Positions 34,034-42,324 of a DNA stretch of 64,000 bases are shown in pieces. Each line of letters begins with the position of its first letter. Position 1 is the first letter of the stretch. The DNA lies in contig NZ_CP084472.1 of the NCBI RefSeq assembly GCF_020405225.1, positions 3,100,001-3,164,000 on the forward strand, given 5' to 3'. The notes below the pieces were generated by a model that saw nothing but the letters and a program-made list of their open reading frames with translations, was not told the DNA's origin and did no database searches. The stretch is from Natrinema sp. DC36 (lineage in GTDB: Archaea; Halobacteriota; Halobacteria; Halobacteriales; Natrialbaceae). A program made the translations under genes and the position numbers.

Positions 34034-34265
34034 CCCCTCCCGACCAAGAATCGACAGTCAATCGCGGAACGGAGGCGAGAAACCGGCCGCCGCTACGAGA
34101 ATGGATTTATCGATTGTAACGAATTACGTTCGTGAGTAGACAAACATCCAAAATATAATCGCCTATGAACCAGAGAACCCGACATAGGTGAAGGTTCTGG
34201 ACTATCGTCCGGTAATATTGCTCGTTGCGATACGAACGTAGCACTCGAGTTAGTATCAGTGATCG

Positions 34266-34622
34266 ATGGAAGCCGACGTGCCGCTCGAGTGGAACACGGA
34301 AGAGTGTCGGACCTATACCCCGGCCGACACGGGCCGGGAAATGCAGTATCGGACGTACCGCCACGAATCGGGTGATTTACGGCTCAAGGTCGCGCCCGCC
34401 TCGCTCGACGGCGAAGATCACCCCGGCTACTCGCTGACGGCGACGAGCTACCCGGGGCTCGATCTCTCCGAAACGATGCGGGTCAGAACCGTCCTGACGT
34501 TCGAACGGTGTAACCGAATCGCTCGAGATTTCATGGATCTCTTCTCGGCCAGCTACGACGGCCCCGGCTCGCTCGAGGACGCCCTCGACTACGCGTACGA
34601 ACGGACATGTGAGCACCGCTAA
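34266..34622 (+). CDS. Conserved haloarchaeal-type hypothetical protein
   Basis: A 118-residue acidic protein starting at ATG 34266 (MEADVPLEWNTEECRTYTP). It reads as alternating strands in the first two thirds (MQYRTYRHESGDLRLKVAP, YSLTATSYPGLDL) and helices in the last third (FERCNRIARDFMDLFSASY, LEDALDYAYERTCEHR). Codon bias and acidity match real haloarchaeal genes, and the bases before it (34085-34230) are markedly AT-rich, consistent with a promoter region. No known domain is recognised. Confidence 0.7.
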   Translation: MEADVPLEWNTEECRTYTPADTGREMQYRTYRHESGDLRLKVAPASLDGEDHPGYSLTATSYPGLDLSETMRVRTVLTFERCNRIARDFMDLFSASYDGPGSLEDALDYAYERTCEHR

Positions 34623-34690
34623 CGGTGTCGTTCGCGAGTCGACTGCGGGCGGTCACCACCCACACCTACGCACGTAGTCGAACGGCCGGA

Positions 34691-34978
34691 TTATTCGATT
34701 TCGAGCGGTCCACCGCCGTCCTCATTCCCTTCACCGCCTTCGTCCCACTCGAGTTCGAACTCGACGCTCAGTTCGCCGGGCGCGTCGGCCGGCCCCTCGC
34801 GCTCGGCTTTGACCTCGAAGGTGGGACGAGCAGGCGGCTCGAGCGTGACCGACTCGGAGCCGGCTTTGAGCGTGATCGCCTCGCCGTCCTCGAGGTTGTC
34901 CGCGACGCGTCGGAGAAGGGACGCGATCTCGGCTCGACTCTGGTCGCTTTCGGATTTGAAGAGTACTTCTTCGGGCAT
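34691..34978 (-). CDS. Amphi-Trp domain-containing protein
   Basis: A 95-residue protein matching the amphi-Trp family along its whole length. A helix with EVLFKSESDQSRAEIASLLR is followed by RVADNLEDGEAITLKAGSESV, then LEPPARPTFEVKAEREGP and the strand SVEFELEWDE with the single conserved Trp. It ends in a Gly/Glu-rich acidic tail. Family members are small and widespread in bacteria and haloarchaea, with unknown biochemical role. The gene converges with the hypothetical gene at 34266-34622 and is read in the same direction as nirA upstream of it. Confidence 0.85.
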   Translation of the reverse strand: MPEEVLFKSESDQSRAEIASLLRRVADNLEDGEAITLKAGSESVTLEPPARPTFEVKAEREGPADAPGELSVEFELEWDEGGEGNEDGGGPLEIE

Positions 34979-35062
34979 GTTCGACTATACGGTCCGGAAG
35001 TTGATAAATACGTGCTCGAGAAATCGGTTTAATACCGCCGCCGAACCGGTATCGTCTCCCTC

Positions 35063-36832
35063 TCAGTCGTCCGAGGGAGCCGCGGACTCCTCGCCGGCCG
35101 CGGCCGCCGCGGACTCGCTCTCCGCGAAGGGGTACCACGACTGCTTGGCGTCGGCCATGTACGGTGCCTCGAAGTCGGTCTCCTCGGGCTCGCAGAACTC
35201 GACGAGCTGTTCGGTGCCGGTCGCTTCGACCCACTGACGGAACGTCTGTCCCTCCGAACGGTGGGCCGCGTAGGCCTGGAGCAGGTTTCGGATCGCACCG
35301 GGGGCCTCGTCGGCCGGCACACGCTGTTGCACCCAGTCGATGAACGAGGGCTCCTCGCCGATGCCGCCGCCGACGCCGATGTCGAAGGCCTCGACCATCT
35401 CACCGTCCTTGCGGGCGCGCATCCCTTGCAGGCCGATGTCGGCGGTCATCGCCTGCCCGCAGTCCGCGGTACAGCCGGAGTAATGCATCTTGATCGTGCC
35501 GACGTCGTCGGGCAACTCGACGTTCTCGTTGAACCAGCGCAGCATGCGGGCCATCCGCCCTTTCGTCTCGGTCAGCGCGATCGAGCAGAACTCCGTTCCC
35601 GTGCAGGCCATCGCGCCGCGCTCGAAGGGGCTCGGCTCGGCGGGGTACGTCTCGAGCAGCGGTTCGGCGAGCAGGTCCTCGAGATCCCCGTCGGCGACGT
35701 CGACGATGACGGGGTTCTGGCGGCGGGTCAGGCGGACCTCGCCGGAGCCGTACTCGTCTGCGTAGTCGGCCAGTTCGATGGCGTCCTCGGCCGGGAGCCG
35801 GCCGACGGGAACGCTCAGGCCGACGTAGTTCCGCCCGTCCGACTGGTCGCCGACGCCGACGTGGTCGTGCTGGCCGTCCGCGACCGGGCGACCGGCGTTA
35901 TAGGTGTACTCCTCGCGGAAGTCCTCGCCCGCGCTGAGCATTTCGAAGTCGACGTACTCCGCCTGGAGCGTCTCCCGAATTTTCTCCATCCCCCAGTCCT
36001 CGGCGAAGAACCGAGCGCGGTTCTTCGATCGATTCTGGCGGTTCCCGTAGTCGTGGTAGAGTTCGACGAAGCCGCGGCCGACCTCGTAGGCGTTCTCCGG
36101 TCGAACGAAGATATCGAGCGGCGTCGCGGCGCGGGGCTGGCGGCCGCCGAGCCCGCCGCCGACACGGACGTTGAACCCCTTGACGGTCTCGCCGCCTACC
36201 TCCTTCGTCGCCGGCTCGAACCCGATGTCGTTGATCGAGTCCTGCGCACAGCCGACCGTACAGCCCGACGCGCTGATGTTGAACTTCCGGGGCATGTTCG
36301 CGAGCGCATCGTCCTTGCGAAGCTCCTCCTCGAAGCGCTCGAGCAGGGGACCGGCCTCGACGAACTCTTCGGCCTTCCCGTGGAGCGGGCAGCCGGAAAT
36401 GTTGCGCATCGTGTCGCCGCCCGCCGAGCGGGAGTGAACGCCGGCGGACTCGAGTTTTTCCCAGATTTCGGGCACGTCCTCGAGTTTGAGCCAGTGCAAC
36501 TGGACGGACTGGCGGGTCGTCAGATCGATCCAGCCGTTGCCGAACTCGGGATTTTCGACGGGACCCGTCGCGTACTCGCGGGCGACCTCGCCGATCGTCC
36601 GCAGCTGGTCGGGCTCGAGAATGCCGCTGGCGTTGGTCAGCCGCATCATGAAATACGATTCCTGCCCGGAGCGCTGGTGGAACAGTCCCCAGAACTTGAA
36701 CCGGGTGAACCACTTCTCGTGCTCGTCCTCCGGAATCGCCTCGTAGCCGCCGTTTTCGGCGAACTCGAGGATGTGTTCGCGAACCTCGTCCCCGTAACAG
36801 CCCTCCTTGAGTTCCTCTTTCTTATGCGCCAT
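35063..36832 (-). CDS. nirA: Ferredoxin-nitrite reductase (assimilatory)
   Basis: A 589-residue siroheme enzyme that reduces nitrite to ammonium with six electrons from ferredoxin. Two ferrodoxin-like half domains each carry an RxxxN-type binding stretch. The cysteines that hold the [4Fe-4S] cluster and siroheme are visible as ACTGTEFC (C-x5-C) and SGCTADCG (C-x3-C). ISGCPLHGKAEE and NISASGCTVGCAQD mark the first half. I chose ATG 36832 because upstream codons precede the conserved start and lie in the leader. The protein ends in a low-complexity Ala/Glu/Ser tail of about 20 residues. It has its own promoter, whose element is shared with nasA. In Haloferax the same enzyme is called NasD. Confidence 0.95.
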   Translation of the reverse strand: MAHKKEELKEGCYGDEVREHILEFAENGGYEAIPEDEHEKWFTRFKFWGLFHQRSGQESYFMMRLTNASGILEPDQLRTIGEVAREYATGPVENPEFGNGWIDLTTRQSVQLHWLKLEDVPEIWEKLESAGVHSRSAGGDTMRNISGCPLHGKAEEFVEAGPLLERFEEELRKDDALANMPRKFNISASGCTVGCAQDSINDIGFEPATKEVGGETVKGFNVRVGGGLGGRQPRAATPLDIFVRPENAYEVGRGFVELYHDYGNRQNRSKNRARFFAEDWGMEKIRETLQAEYVDFEMLSAGEDFREEYTYNAGRPVADGQHDHVGVGDQSDGRNYVGLSVPVGRLPAEDAIELADYADEYGSGEVRLTRRQNPVIVDVADGDLEDLLAEPLLETYPAEPSPFERGAMACTGTEFCSIALTETKGRMARMLRWFNENVELPDDVGTIKMHYSGCTADCGQAMTADIGLQGMRARKDGEMVEAFDIGVGGGIGEEPSFIDWVQQRVPADEAPGAIRNLLQAYAAHRSEGQTFRQWVEATGTEQLVEFCEPEETDFEAPYMADAKQSWYPFAESESAAAAAGEESAAPSDD

Positions 36833-37233
36833 CGCGGACCACCCCGACCGGACGATCGGACTCGAATCTGCAGAGTTCTTCGCCAAACATGACGTAATTC
36901 ACGTTTCGAGGACACGTTCCTAAATCATATAACAGTAATCGTTTACAAATAGCTTATTTTGGCTCGTATTCGGGGCCGGACGTGAGATCTCCAATGGGAT
37001 ATAGTCTGTATTAGGATGTATATCACGGCTCAGCGGGGTAGAGAATGGCCGATTTCAAAGACGGTCGGCGCGATTCGACCCCGTTTCGCGAGCAATCGCG
37101 GCTATCGTCTTCGATCTCGGGGCACGAGACCGACGCGCGGTGGGTGACACGGCCGGGATAACGTCACGACCGGGTGTGTGGCTGGCATCGAACTCGACGA
37201 TCGGGTAGAAATCGGATCGGAAACCGGACGAGT
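36833..37233 (-). promoter_or_regulatory. nirA promoter region with element shared with nasA
   Basis: The minus-strand element ATTTGTAAACGATTAC (36935-36950) is followed at once by a TATA box TTATAT (36926-36931). Upstream are AAAATA and CGAG. The same order occurs before nasA. GTGAATTACGTCAT lies near the expected transcript start. The rest of the region, up to the nasB stop at 37234, holds no supportable gene. Confidence 0.6.
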
Positions 37234-38583
37234 TCAATCGTCGGACGGAACCGGACCGTCCGGCGTCGGCACCACTCGAGCGCGGTACAGCCCGCCCGAG
37301 AGGCCGATCGAGGCGATCGCGAGGACGAGGAAGACGACGAAACCGTTCGCGTAGCCGGCGGTCCCCTGCAGATCGACGAAGAGCCCGAGTATCGGCGGGA
37401 TGACGAAGCCGCCGAACGCGCCGAGTCCGCCGACCAGCCCCGACGCGCCGCCGACGGCCTCCGGCACGTACTTCGGGACGAGCCCGAACACCGCCGCGTT
37501 GGCGACGCCGATCCCGATACCGAGCAGGACCGTCGCGCCGATCGCGAGCGGGACGGTCCGCGCCGCCATCAGAACGGCCGCGGCGACGGCGACGACGGCG
37601 AAACTCGCGATCGCGGTCCGTTCGCCGCCGATTCGGTCACTGATGACGCCCCCCGGAACGCGAATGAGCGCCGCGAGTAGCGTGAAGGCGATCGCGGTGA
37701 GGGCACCCGACGCCTGCAGGTCGAGATCGTGGACGGCCGTCCAGTAGGACGGAAACCAGGTCGTCAGCGCGAGGAAGCCGCCGAACGACGCGAAGAAGAG
37801 CGCGACGAGCACCCACGTTCGCGGAATGCCGGCCGCCTCGCGGATCGACGCCATCGCGTCCCCGCTCGGGAACAGCTCCTGACCACCCGTTTCGGCCGCC
37901 CGTTTGGCCGCGTCGGCCTCGAGCCCCCGCTTCCGGAGCTGGAAGAACGGGGGGTCGACGGCGATGACGCCGTAGACGAACGTCCCGCAAACGAGGAAGC
38001 CGAACCACGCGAGGTACGCACCCGTCAGGCCGAGCACGGCGAGCGCGACGGGGACGAGGAGCGTGAAAATTCCCGGCGAACTGTTGCCCAGACCCGCGTA
38101 CACCGCGAGCATCGTTCCCTGTCGGTCCTCCGGCGACCAGTACGACGTCTGGGCCGCCCCGACGGAGAACGTCGCGATCCCGCAGCCCGAAAGCGCGCCG
38201 AACAGGAAGACGAGCGGATAGTGGGCCATCGTCAGACCGTCGGTCCCGAGGGTCACGAGAATCGTCGACAGGCCGGCCATCCCCACGACGGCACCGCCGA
38301 GCAAAACCAGGAACGGCTTCGCCGCCCCGACGTCCTCGACCCACGCGCCGAAGGGAATGCGAAGGAGCGAGCCGGTCAACTGCGGCGCTGCGACCAGCAG
38401 TCCGAGCGCGAGCCCTGAGAGGCCCATCGCCCCCTCGAGTTCGGTCGCGACGGGGCCGTAGAGCACCACGCCGGCGAAGCCGACGAAGAAGCCGAGCGTC
38501 GCGGACGCCACACCCCGTCGCGGACTCCCCCGGATCGGGGGTGTGCCACCGCTCGCCGGATCGGATGTCGATTTCGCGGTCAT
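37234..38583 (-). CDS. nasB: Nitrate/nitrite transporter, major facilitator superfamily
   Basis: A 449-residue transporter with twelve hydrophobic segments. The nitrate/nitrite porter signature is seen as AVYAGLGNSSPGIFTLLVP in the fifth helix and a related VNAAVFGLVPKYVPEAVGGASGLVGGLGA in the second half. The N-terminal GFFVGFAGVVLYGPVA helix is typical of the NarK/NasA porter group. Its start lies six bases after the stop of nasA, so the two are one transcription unit, as in the nas cluster of Haloferax mediterranei. It imports nitrate for assimilation. The symbol follows the haloarchaeal usage; narK would be the bacterial name. Confidence 0.92.
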   Translation of the reverse strand: MTAKSTSDPASGGTPPIRGSPRRGVASATLGFFVGFAGVVLYGPVATELEGAMGLSGLALGLLVAAPQLTGSLLRIPFGAWVEDVGAAKPFLVLLGGAVVGMAGLSTILVTLGTDGLTMAHYPLVFLFGALSGCGIATFSVGAAQTSYWSPEDRQGTMLAVYAGLGNSSPGIFTLLVPVALAVLGLTGAYLAWFGFLVCGTFVYGVIAVDPPFFQLRKRGLEADAAKRAAETGGQELFPSGDAMASIREAAGIPRTWVLVALFFASFGGFLALTTWFPSYWTAVHDLDLQASGALTAIAFTLLAALIRVPGGVISDRIGGERTAIASFAVVAVAAAVLMAARTVPLAIGATVLLGIGIGVANAAVFGLVPKYVPEAVGGASGLVGGLGAFGGFVIPPILGLFVDLQGTAGYANGFVVFLVLAIASIGLSGGLYRARVVPTPDGPVPSDD

Positions 38584-38589
38584 AAGTCC

Positions 38590-40752
38590 TCAGGCACTCG
38601 CTTCCGCGACCGCCCTGACGTCGCGTTCCCGCGGCGGCTCGAGGCGGACCGCACACTGCTTGAAGTTCGGCTCGTTCGAGCGCGGGTCGGCGTCCGGCAG
38701 CGTGAGATCGTTGACGTCGGGGTGGTGAATCGGCAGCCAGACGACCCCGTCCGGGATCGCCTCGTCGGTCTCGACGCTGACGGTGACCGATGCCCGTCGA
38801 GAGACCACGCGGCCGTACTGCTGTTCCTCGTCTCCCTCCTCGGGCTCGTCGCCCACGTGGCCGTCGACGGGGGCCTCGAGTTCGTCCGCGATCGCGGCGG
38901 CCGTCGCCGGGCTGACCCGCGCCGTCGGCGGTTCGTCTTCGCGGGTTCGAACCCCGGTATTATACGCGTCCGGACGGCGCGCGGTCGTCAGCGTGAACGG
39001 ATAGGACTCGTCGGTCGGCTCGGGAAGCGGCCGGGCCTCGCCCGTCGAGAACCGCGCGCGGCCAGACTGGGTGTAGAACGACCACGATTCGTCGGTCGGG
39101 GCGCCGGAATCGGTCTCGCCGCCGTCCCCGGCCTCGTAGTACCGGTAGCCCGCCGACACGTCCGGTGCCGGTGCCGGCCAGCGAACCGCGCGTTCGGCCT
39201 CGAGGCGGTCGTAACTGATCCCGGAGAGATCGGCGGGGGTGCCGGCTGTCAGCTCTGCGAACTCGTCGAAGACCGATTCGGGATCCGGTGTCTCGTCGAA
39301 CAGGTCGGGAACGATGCGATCGGCGAGATCGCCGATCAACGCGAGGTCCGTCCGGACGCCCGAGGGGGTCTCCGTCGCGGCTCGAACCCGGGAGACGGTC
39401 CGCTCCATGTTGGTCGTCGTTCCCTCGGACTCCCCCCACGTCGCCGCGGGCAGGACGACGTCGGCGTACTCGACCGTTTCGCTGCGGAAGGCGTCCTGTA
39501 CGACGAGGAACGAGTCCTCGAGTTTCTCGCGGACGTGCGTCGTGTCGGGCATGCCAGCGACGGGATTGGTCGCGACCGCGTAGACGGCGTCGACGTCCTC
39601 GCCGATCGCGTCGACGATGCCGACCGGTCCCGGCCCGGTGTCGTCGGGGAACCGCGAGACCGGCACGCCCCACGTCTCGGCGACCGCTCTACGGTGATCC
39701 GGATCCGCGAACGGGCGGTGACCGGGCCACGAGCCCTTCGAGGAGCAGACGCGGGTCCCCATCGAGTTGGCCTGGCCGGTCAGCGAGAACGGTCCCGATC
39801 CCGGCCGGAGGTTGCCGGTCGCGAGACAAAGATCGATCAGCGCGCCGGCGGCCGCGGTCCCGTTGACGCTCTGATTGATGCCCATTCCCCAGTAGAGCAG
39901 TGCGGGATCCTCGAGCGCGTCCGCGAGGCGGTCGACGTCGGCCATCGAAACGCCCGCCATCTCGGCGGCCTCGGCCGCGTCGGGAAGCTCCGCGCGGAGT
40001 TCGTCGAAGCCGACCGTCGCCTCCTCGACGAATTCTTCGTCGACGCGGTCCGTTTCGATGACTCGAGCGAGAACGGCTCGAGCCAGCGCGAGGTCGCCGC
40101 CCGGCTCGAGCGGGACGTGGTGATCGGCGACCTCGGCGGTCTCGCTGTGGACGGGGTCGACCACGATGAGTTCGGAGTCGTCCTCGTCGGCGGACTGGCG
40201 GATCCAGCGAAACATGACCGGGTGGGCGGCCGACGGATTCGCGCCCCAGACGACGTGCGTCTCGGCCTCGGGGATGTCGTCGTAGGTCGGCGGCGGCGCG
40301 TCACTGCCGAACGCGTCGTAGTAGGCGGTGACAGCTGAGGCCATACACAGCGTCGTATTGGCGTCGTAGTAGCGGGTTCCGAAGCCGCCGCGGGCGAGCT
40401 TGCCCAGCGCGTAGGCGGCCTCGTTGGTCTGCTGCCCGCTCCCCAGTACCGCGACGCTGTCGCTCCCGACGTCTTCCAGCGCGGTACCGAGACCTTCCGC
40501 CGCGCGCTCGAGGGCCGATTCGATGGTGGTTGCCACGAGCTCGCCGTCCTTGCGTACGAGCGGTCTGGTGAGCCACTCGCCGCCCGGATCGGCGGTCTCG
40601 CTGACGCCGCGCTGACAGGCCAGTCCCCTGTTGACCGGATGACTCGGATCGCCGCGGACGGTCCCGAGGCCGTAGCCGCGATCGGGAGCCTGCTGGACGT
40701 GCCCGCAGCCGACCGCACACCGCATACACGTTGTCGGCACCAGATCGGTCAC
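38590..40752 (-). CDS. nasA: Assimilatory nitrate reductase catalytic subunit
   Basis: A 720-residue molybdopterin enzyme with a GTG start. The N-terminus holds a [4Fe-4S] motif: CMRCAVGC (C-x2-C-x3-C, residues 9-16) and ACQRG about 30 residues later. The bis-MGD-binding body shows GSGQQTNEAAYALGKLARGG, VVWGANPSAAHPVMFRWI, LYWGMGINQSVNGTA, TGRPGSG-type and ADVVLPAATWGESEGT-type motifs, and a C-terminal MopB domain (YPFTLTTARRPDAYNTG, WLPIHHPDVNDLT). No signal peptide is present, which fits a cytoplasmic, ferredoxin-dependent assimilatory enzyme. It reduces nitrate to nitrite, the substrate of the nirA product nearby. Confidence 0.94.
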   Translation of the reverse strand: MTDLVPTTCMRCAVGCGHVQQAPDRGYGLGTVRGDPSHPVNRGLACQRGVSETADPGGEWLTRPLVRKDGELVATTIESALERAAEGLGTALEDVGSDSVAVLGSGQQTNEAAYALGKLARGGFGTRYYDANTTLCMASAVTAYYDAFGSDAPPPTYDDIPEAETHVVWGANPSAAHPVMFRWIRQSADEDDSELIVVDPVHSETAEVADHHVPLEPGGDLALARAVLARVIETDRVDEEFVEEATVGFDELRAELPDAAEAAEMAGVSMADVDRLADALEDPALLYWGMGINQSVNGTAAAGALIDLCLATGNLRPGSGPFSLTGQANSMGTRVCSSKGSWPGHRPFADPDHRRAVAETWGVPVSRFPDDTGPGPVGIVDAIGEDVDAVYAVATNPVAGMPDTTHVREKLEDSFLVVQDAFRSETVEYADVVLPAATWGESEGTTTNMERTVSRVRAATETPSGVRTDLALIGDLADRIVPDLFDETPDPESVFDEFAELTAGTPADLSGISYDRLEAERAVRWPAPAPDVSAGYRYYEAGDGGETDSGAPTDESWSFYTQSGRARFSTGEARPLPEPTDESYPFTLTTARRPDAYNTGVRTREDEPPTARVSPATAAAIADELEAPVDGHVGDEPEEGDEEQQYGRVVSRRASVTVSVETDEAIPDGVVWLPIHHPDVNDLTLPDADPRSNEPNFKQCAVRLEPPRERDVRAVAEASA

Positions 40753-40787
40753 GGCTCACACCTCCGGGACGCGACGTGGACGGGGCT

Positions 40788-40806
40788 GTGTGATTTACAA
40801 TCACAC
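40788..40806 (-). promoter_or_regulatory. Perfect 19-base palindrome at the nasA promoter
   Basis: GTGTGATT-TAC-AATCACAC is an 8-bp perfect inverted repeat lying just downstream of a minus-strand AAATATATC box (40815-40823). This is near the expected transcript start and 36-54 bases before the nasA start codon, a position typical of a repressor site. Confidence 0.55.
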
Positions 40807-40870
40807 CCATCGGAGATATATTTGCGCGATATCATTCAGAGTTTCACGGATCAAGAAAACATATGCAACT

Positions 40871-40912
40871 ACTAAACGGTGATCGTTTACAAACAACGTA
40901 TTTTCTCGGCCG
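40871..40912 (-). promoter_or_regulatory. Upstream nasA promoter element shared with nirA
   Basis: The minus strand reads CGAG, AAAATA, then GTTTGTAAACGATCACC and a TATA-like TTTAGTA. This matches the nirA region in order and spacing, with GTAAACGATYAC common to both. It suggests a common activator of nitrate assimilation. Confidence 0.55.
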
Positions 40913-41167
40913 AATCGGAGAGAGTCCACAATATGCGAACGGATAGGGAGAATATAAGGGGATTAAACGGCGGCTATTCCGCCGAGCCGAGCGGACAGAT
41001 GTCCACGAATGCATTCCGTGCTATGGATTCCCAAGAGTAGACCGTCGGTCACACTAGACGACCGGCCACAGCTGTCGGGAATCGAGGTATCGACCGATCG
41101 ATCGCACGTGTGACAGCCGATAGGAGCGAAAATGCCCCGTATCGGCTCGATACCGGCTCGAGTCGGA

Positions 41168-42184
41168 CTACTCGCGTCCGACCCACTTCAGGACGAACAG
41201 CGTCCCTTCGAACAGCAGGATCATCGTGACGGCGACGAGGATGGGAGCCATCCCGGTCGGATCGAGCGTGAACATGAACGAGAGCCCCGCGAAGCCCGCC
41301 CAGAAGTACAGCCGCTTCTGGGCCAGCCAGCGGCGGGTCGTCACGCCCATCATGATCGCCAGCATGATGAAGAGCGGAATCTGGAACACGATCGCGAGGA
41401 AGCCCATGAGCGTGATGATCAGGTTGAACGTCTCGCCCAGCGCGTACGCGATCTCGGCGCTCCCCTCCGCGTAGTAGGTGAAGTACCGAAAGAGGATCGG
41501 CAACACGAGCACGTAGGAAAACAGCATCCCGATCGCGCCGAGAACGACGCTCGTCGGCACCGCCGCGAGGTAGTACTTTCGCTCGTTCGGATACAGTCCC
41601 GGCCGCATGAACAGGTAACACTCGTAGACGAACGCCGGCAGCGCGATCATGATCCCGAGCAGCGACGAGATCTTGATCCGGGTCAACCACAGCTCGAGCG
41701 GGTTGTAGACGTGGGGCGGCGGGACCTCGCCGGCGTCGTAGGGGAAGACGTTGAACCAGATGAACTCGATCGCGTCGGAGGCCCACAGCAACCCGATCGC
41801 CGTCCCGCCGGCCCCGAACAGCAACACGACCGCCAGCCGAAGCACCATCTCCTCGATGTGATCGGCCAGGGGCATCTCCTCGTCGTCCGGCGGCGTCGAG
41901 AGCCCCCCGATATCGTCGTCGGGATCGGGGTACGGCTGCTCGGGGGCGTGCGGATCGCCGACGACGCCTTCGCCGTCGGTCTCGAGGGTCGACGACTCCA
42001 CGCCGGCGGTCGCTGACGAGCCCGTATCGGAGGCGGGGCCGGGTTCGGATTCGGCGGCATCGTCCGGAGCCAGCCGTCGCTCGTCGAGGTCCTCTCGTGA
42101 CTCGTCGGGGCCCTCGATATCGGGGTCCTCCCGTGACTCTTCGGGGGACTCGACATCGCGATCGTCCGCCGGCTCGTCCGACAT
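41168..42184 (-). CDS. tatC: Twin-arginine translocase TatC, single-domain (TatCo type)
   Basis: A 338-residue protein. Residues 1-105 are an unusually long, acidic Asp/Glu/Ser/Pro-rich cytoplasmic extension containing a tandem repeat (PEESREDPDIEGPDESREDLDE-like). The TatC body follows with six hydrophobic segments, starting at MPLADHIEEMVLRLAVVLL, the family's conserved E-L-R-type opening. FMRPGLYPNERKYY is the conserved F-x-x-P-x-x-x-x-x-E cytoplasmic loop. TatC recognises twin-arginine signal peptides, and in haloarchaea Tat carries most secreted proteins. It is divergent from the double TatC gene at 42325, with 140 bases between starts. Confidence 0.93.
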   Translation of the reverse strand: MSDEPADDRDVESPEESREDPDIEGPDESREDLDERRLAPDDAAESEPGPASDTGSSATAGVESSTLETDGEGVVGDPHAPEQPYPDPDDDIGGLSTPPDDEEMPLADHIEEMVLRLAVVLLFGAGGTAIGLLWASDAIEFIWFNVFPYDAGEVPPPHVYNPLELWLTRIKISSLLGIMIALPAFVYECYLFMRPGLYPNERKYYLAAVPTSVVLGAIGMLFSYVLVLPILFRYFTYYAEGSAEIAYALGETFNLIITLMGFLAIVFQIPLFIMLAIMMGVTTRRWLAQKRLYFWAGFAGLSFMFTLDPTGMAPILVAVTMILLFEGTLFVLKWVGRE

Positions 42185-42324
42185 CTACGGAATACTGATA
42201 GGCCACCGGTTATAGGCCTTTTTCTTACGACTACCCCTCGAGAGTGAGAAGGCCGTTCGATCGCCCCACGAACCCGCACACCCACTCGAAAGGTTGATAA
42301 CTGGATGTCAGTTACCCCAACCCA

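Noticed and set aside
34107-34364. 85-codon open frame on the minus strand
   Set aside because: Its second half lies in AT-rich promoter-like DNA, it overlaps the better-supported gene at 34266, and its product is basic.
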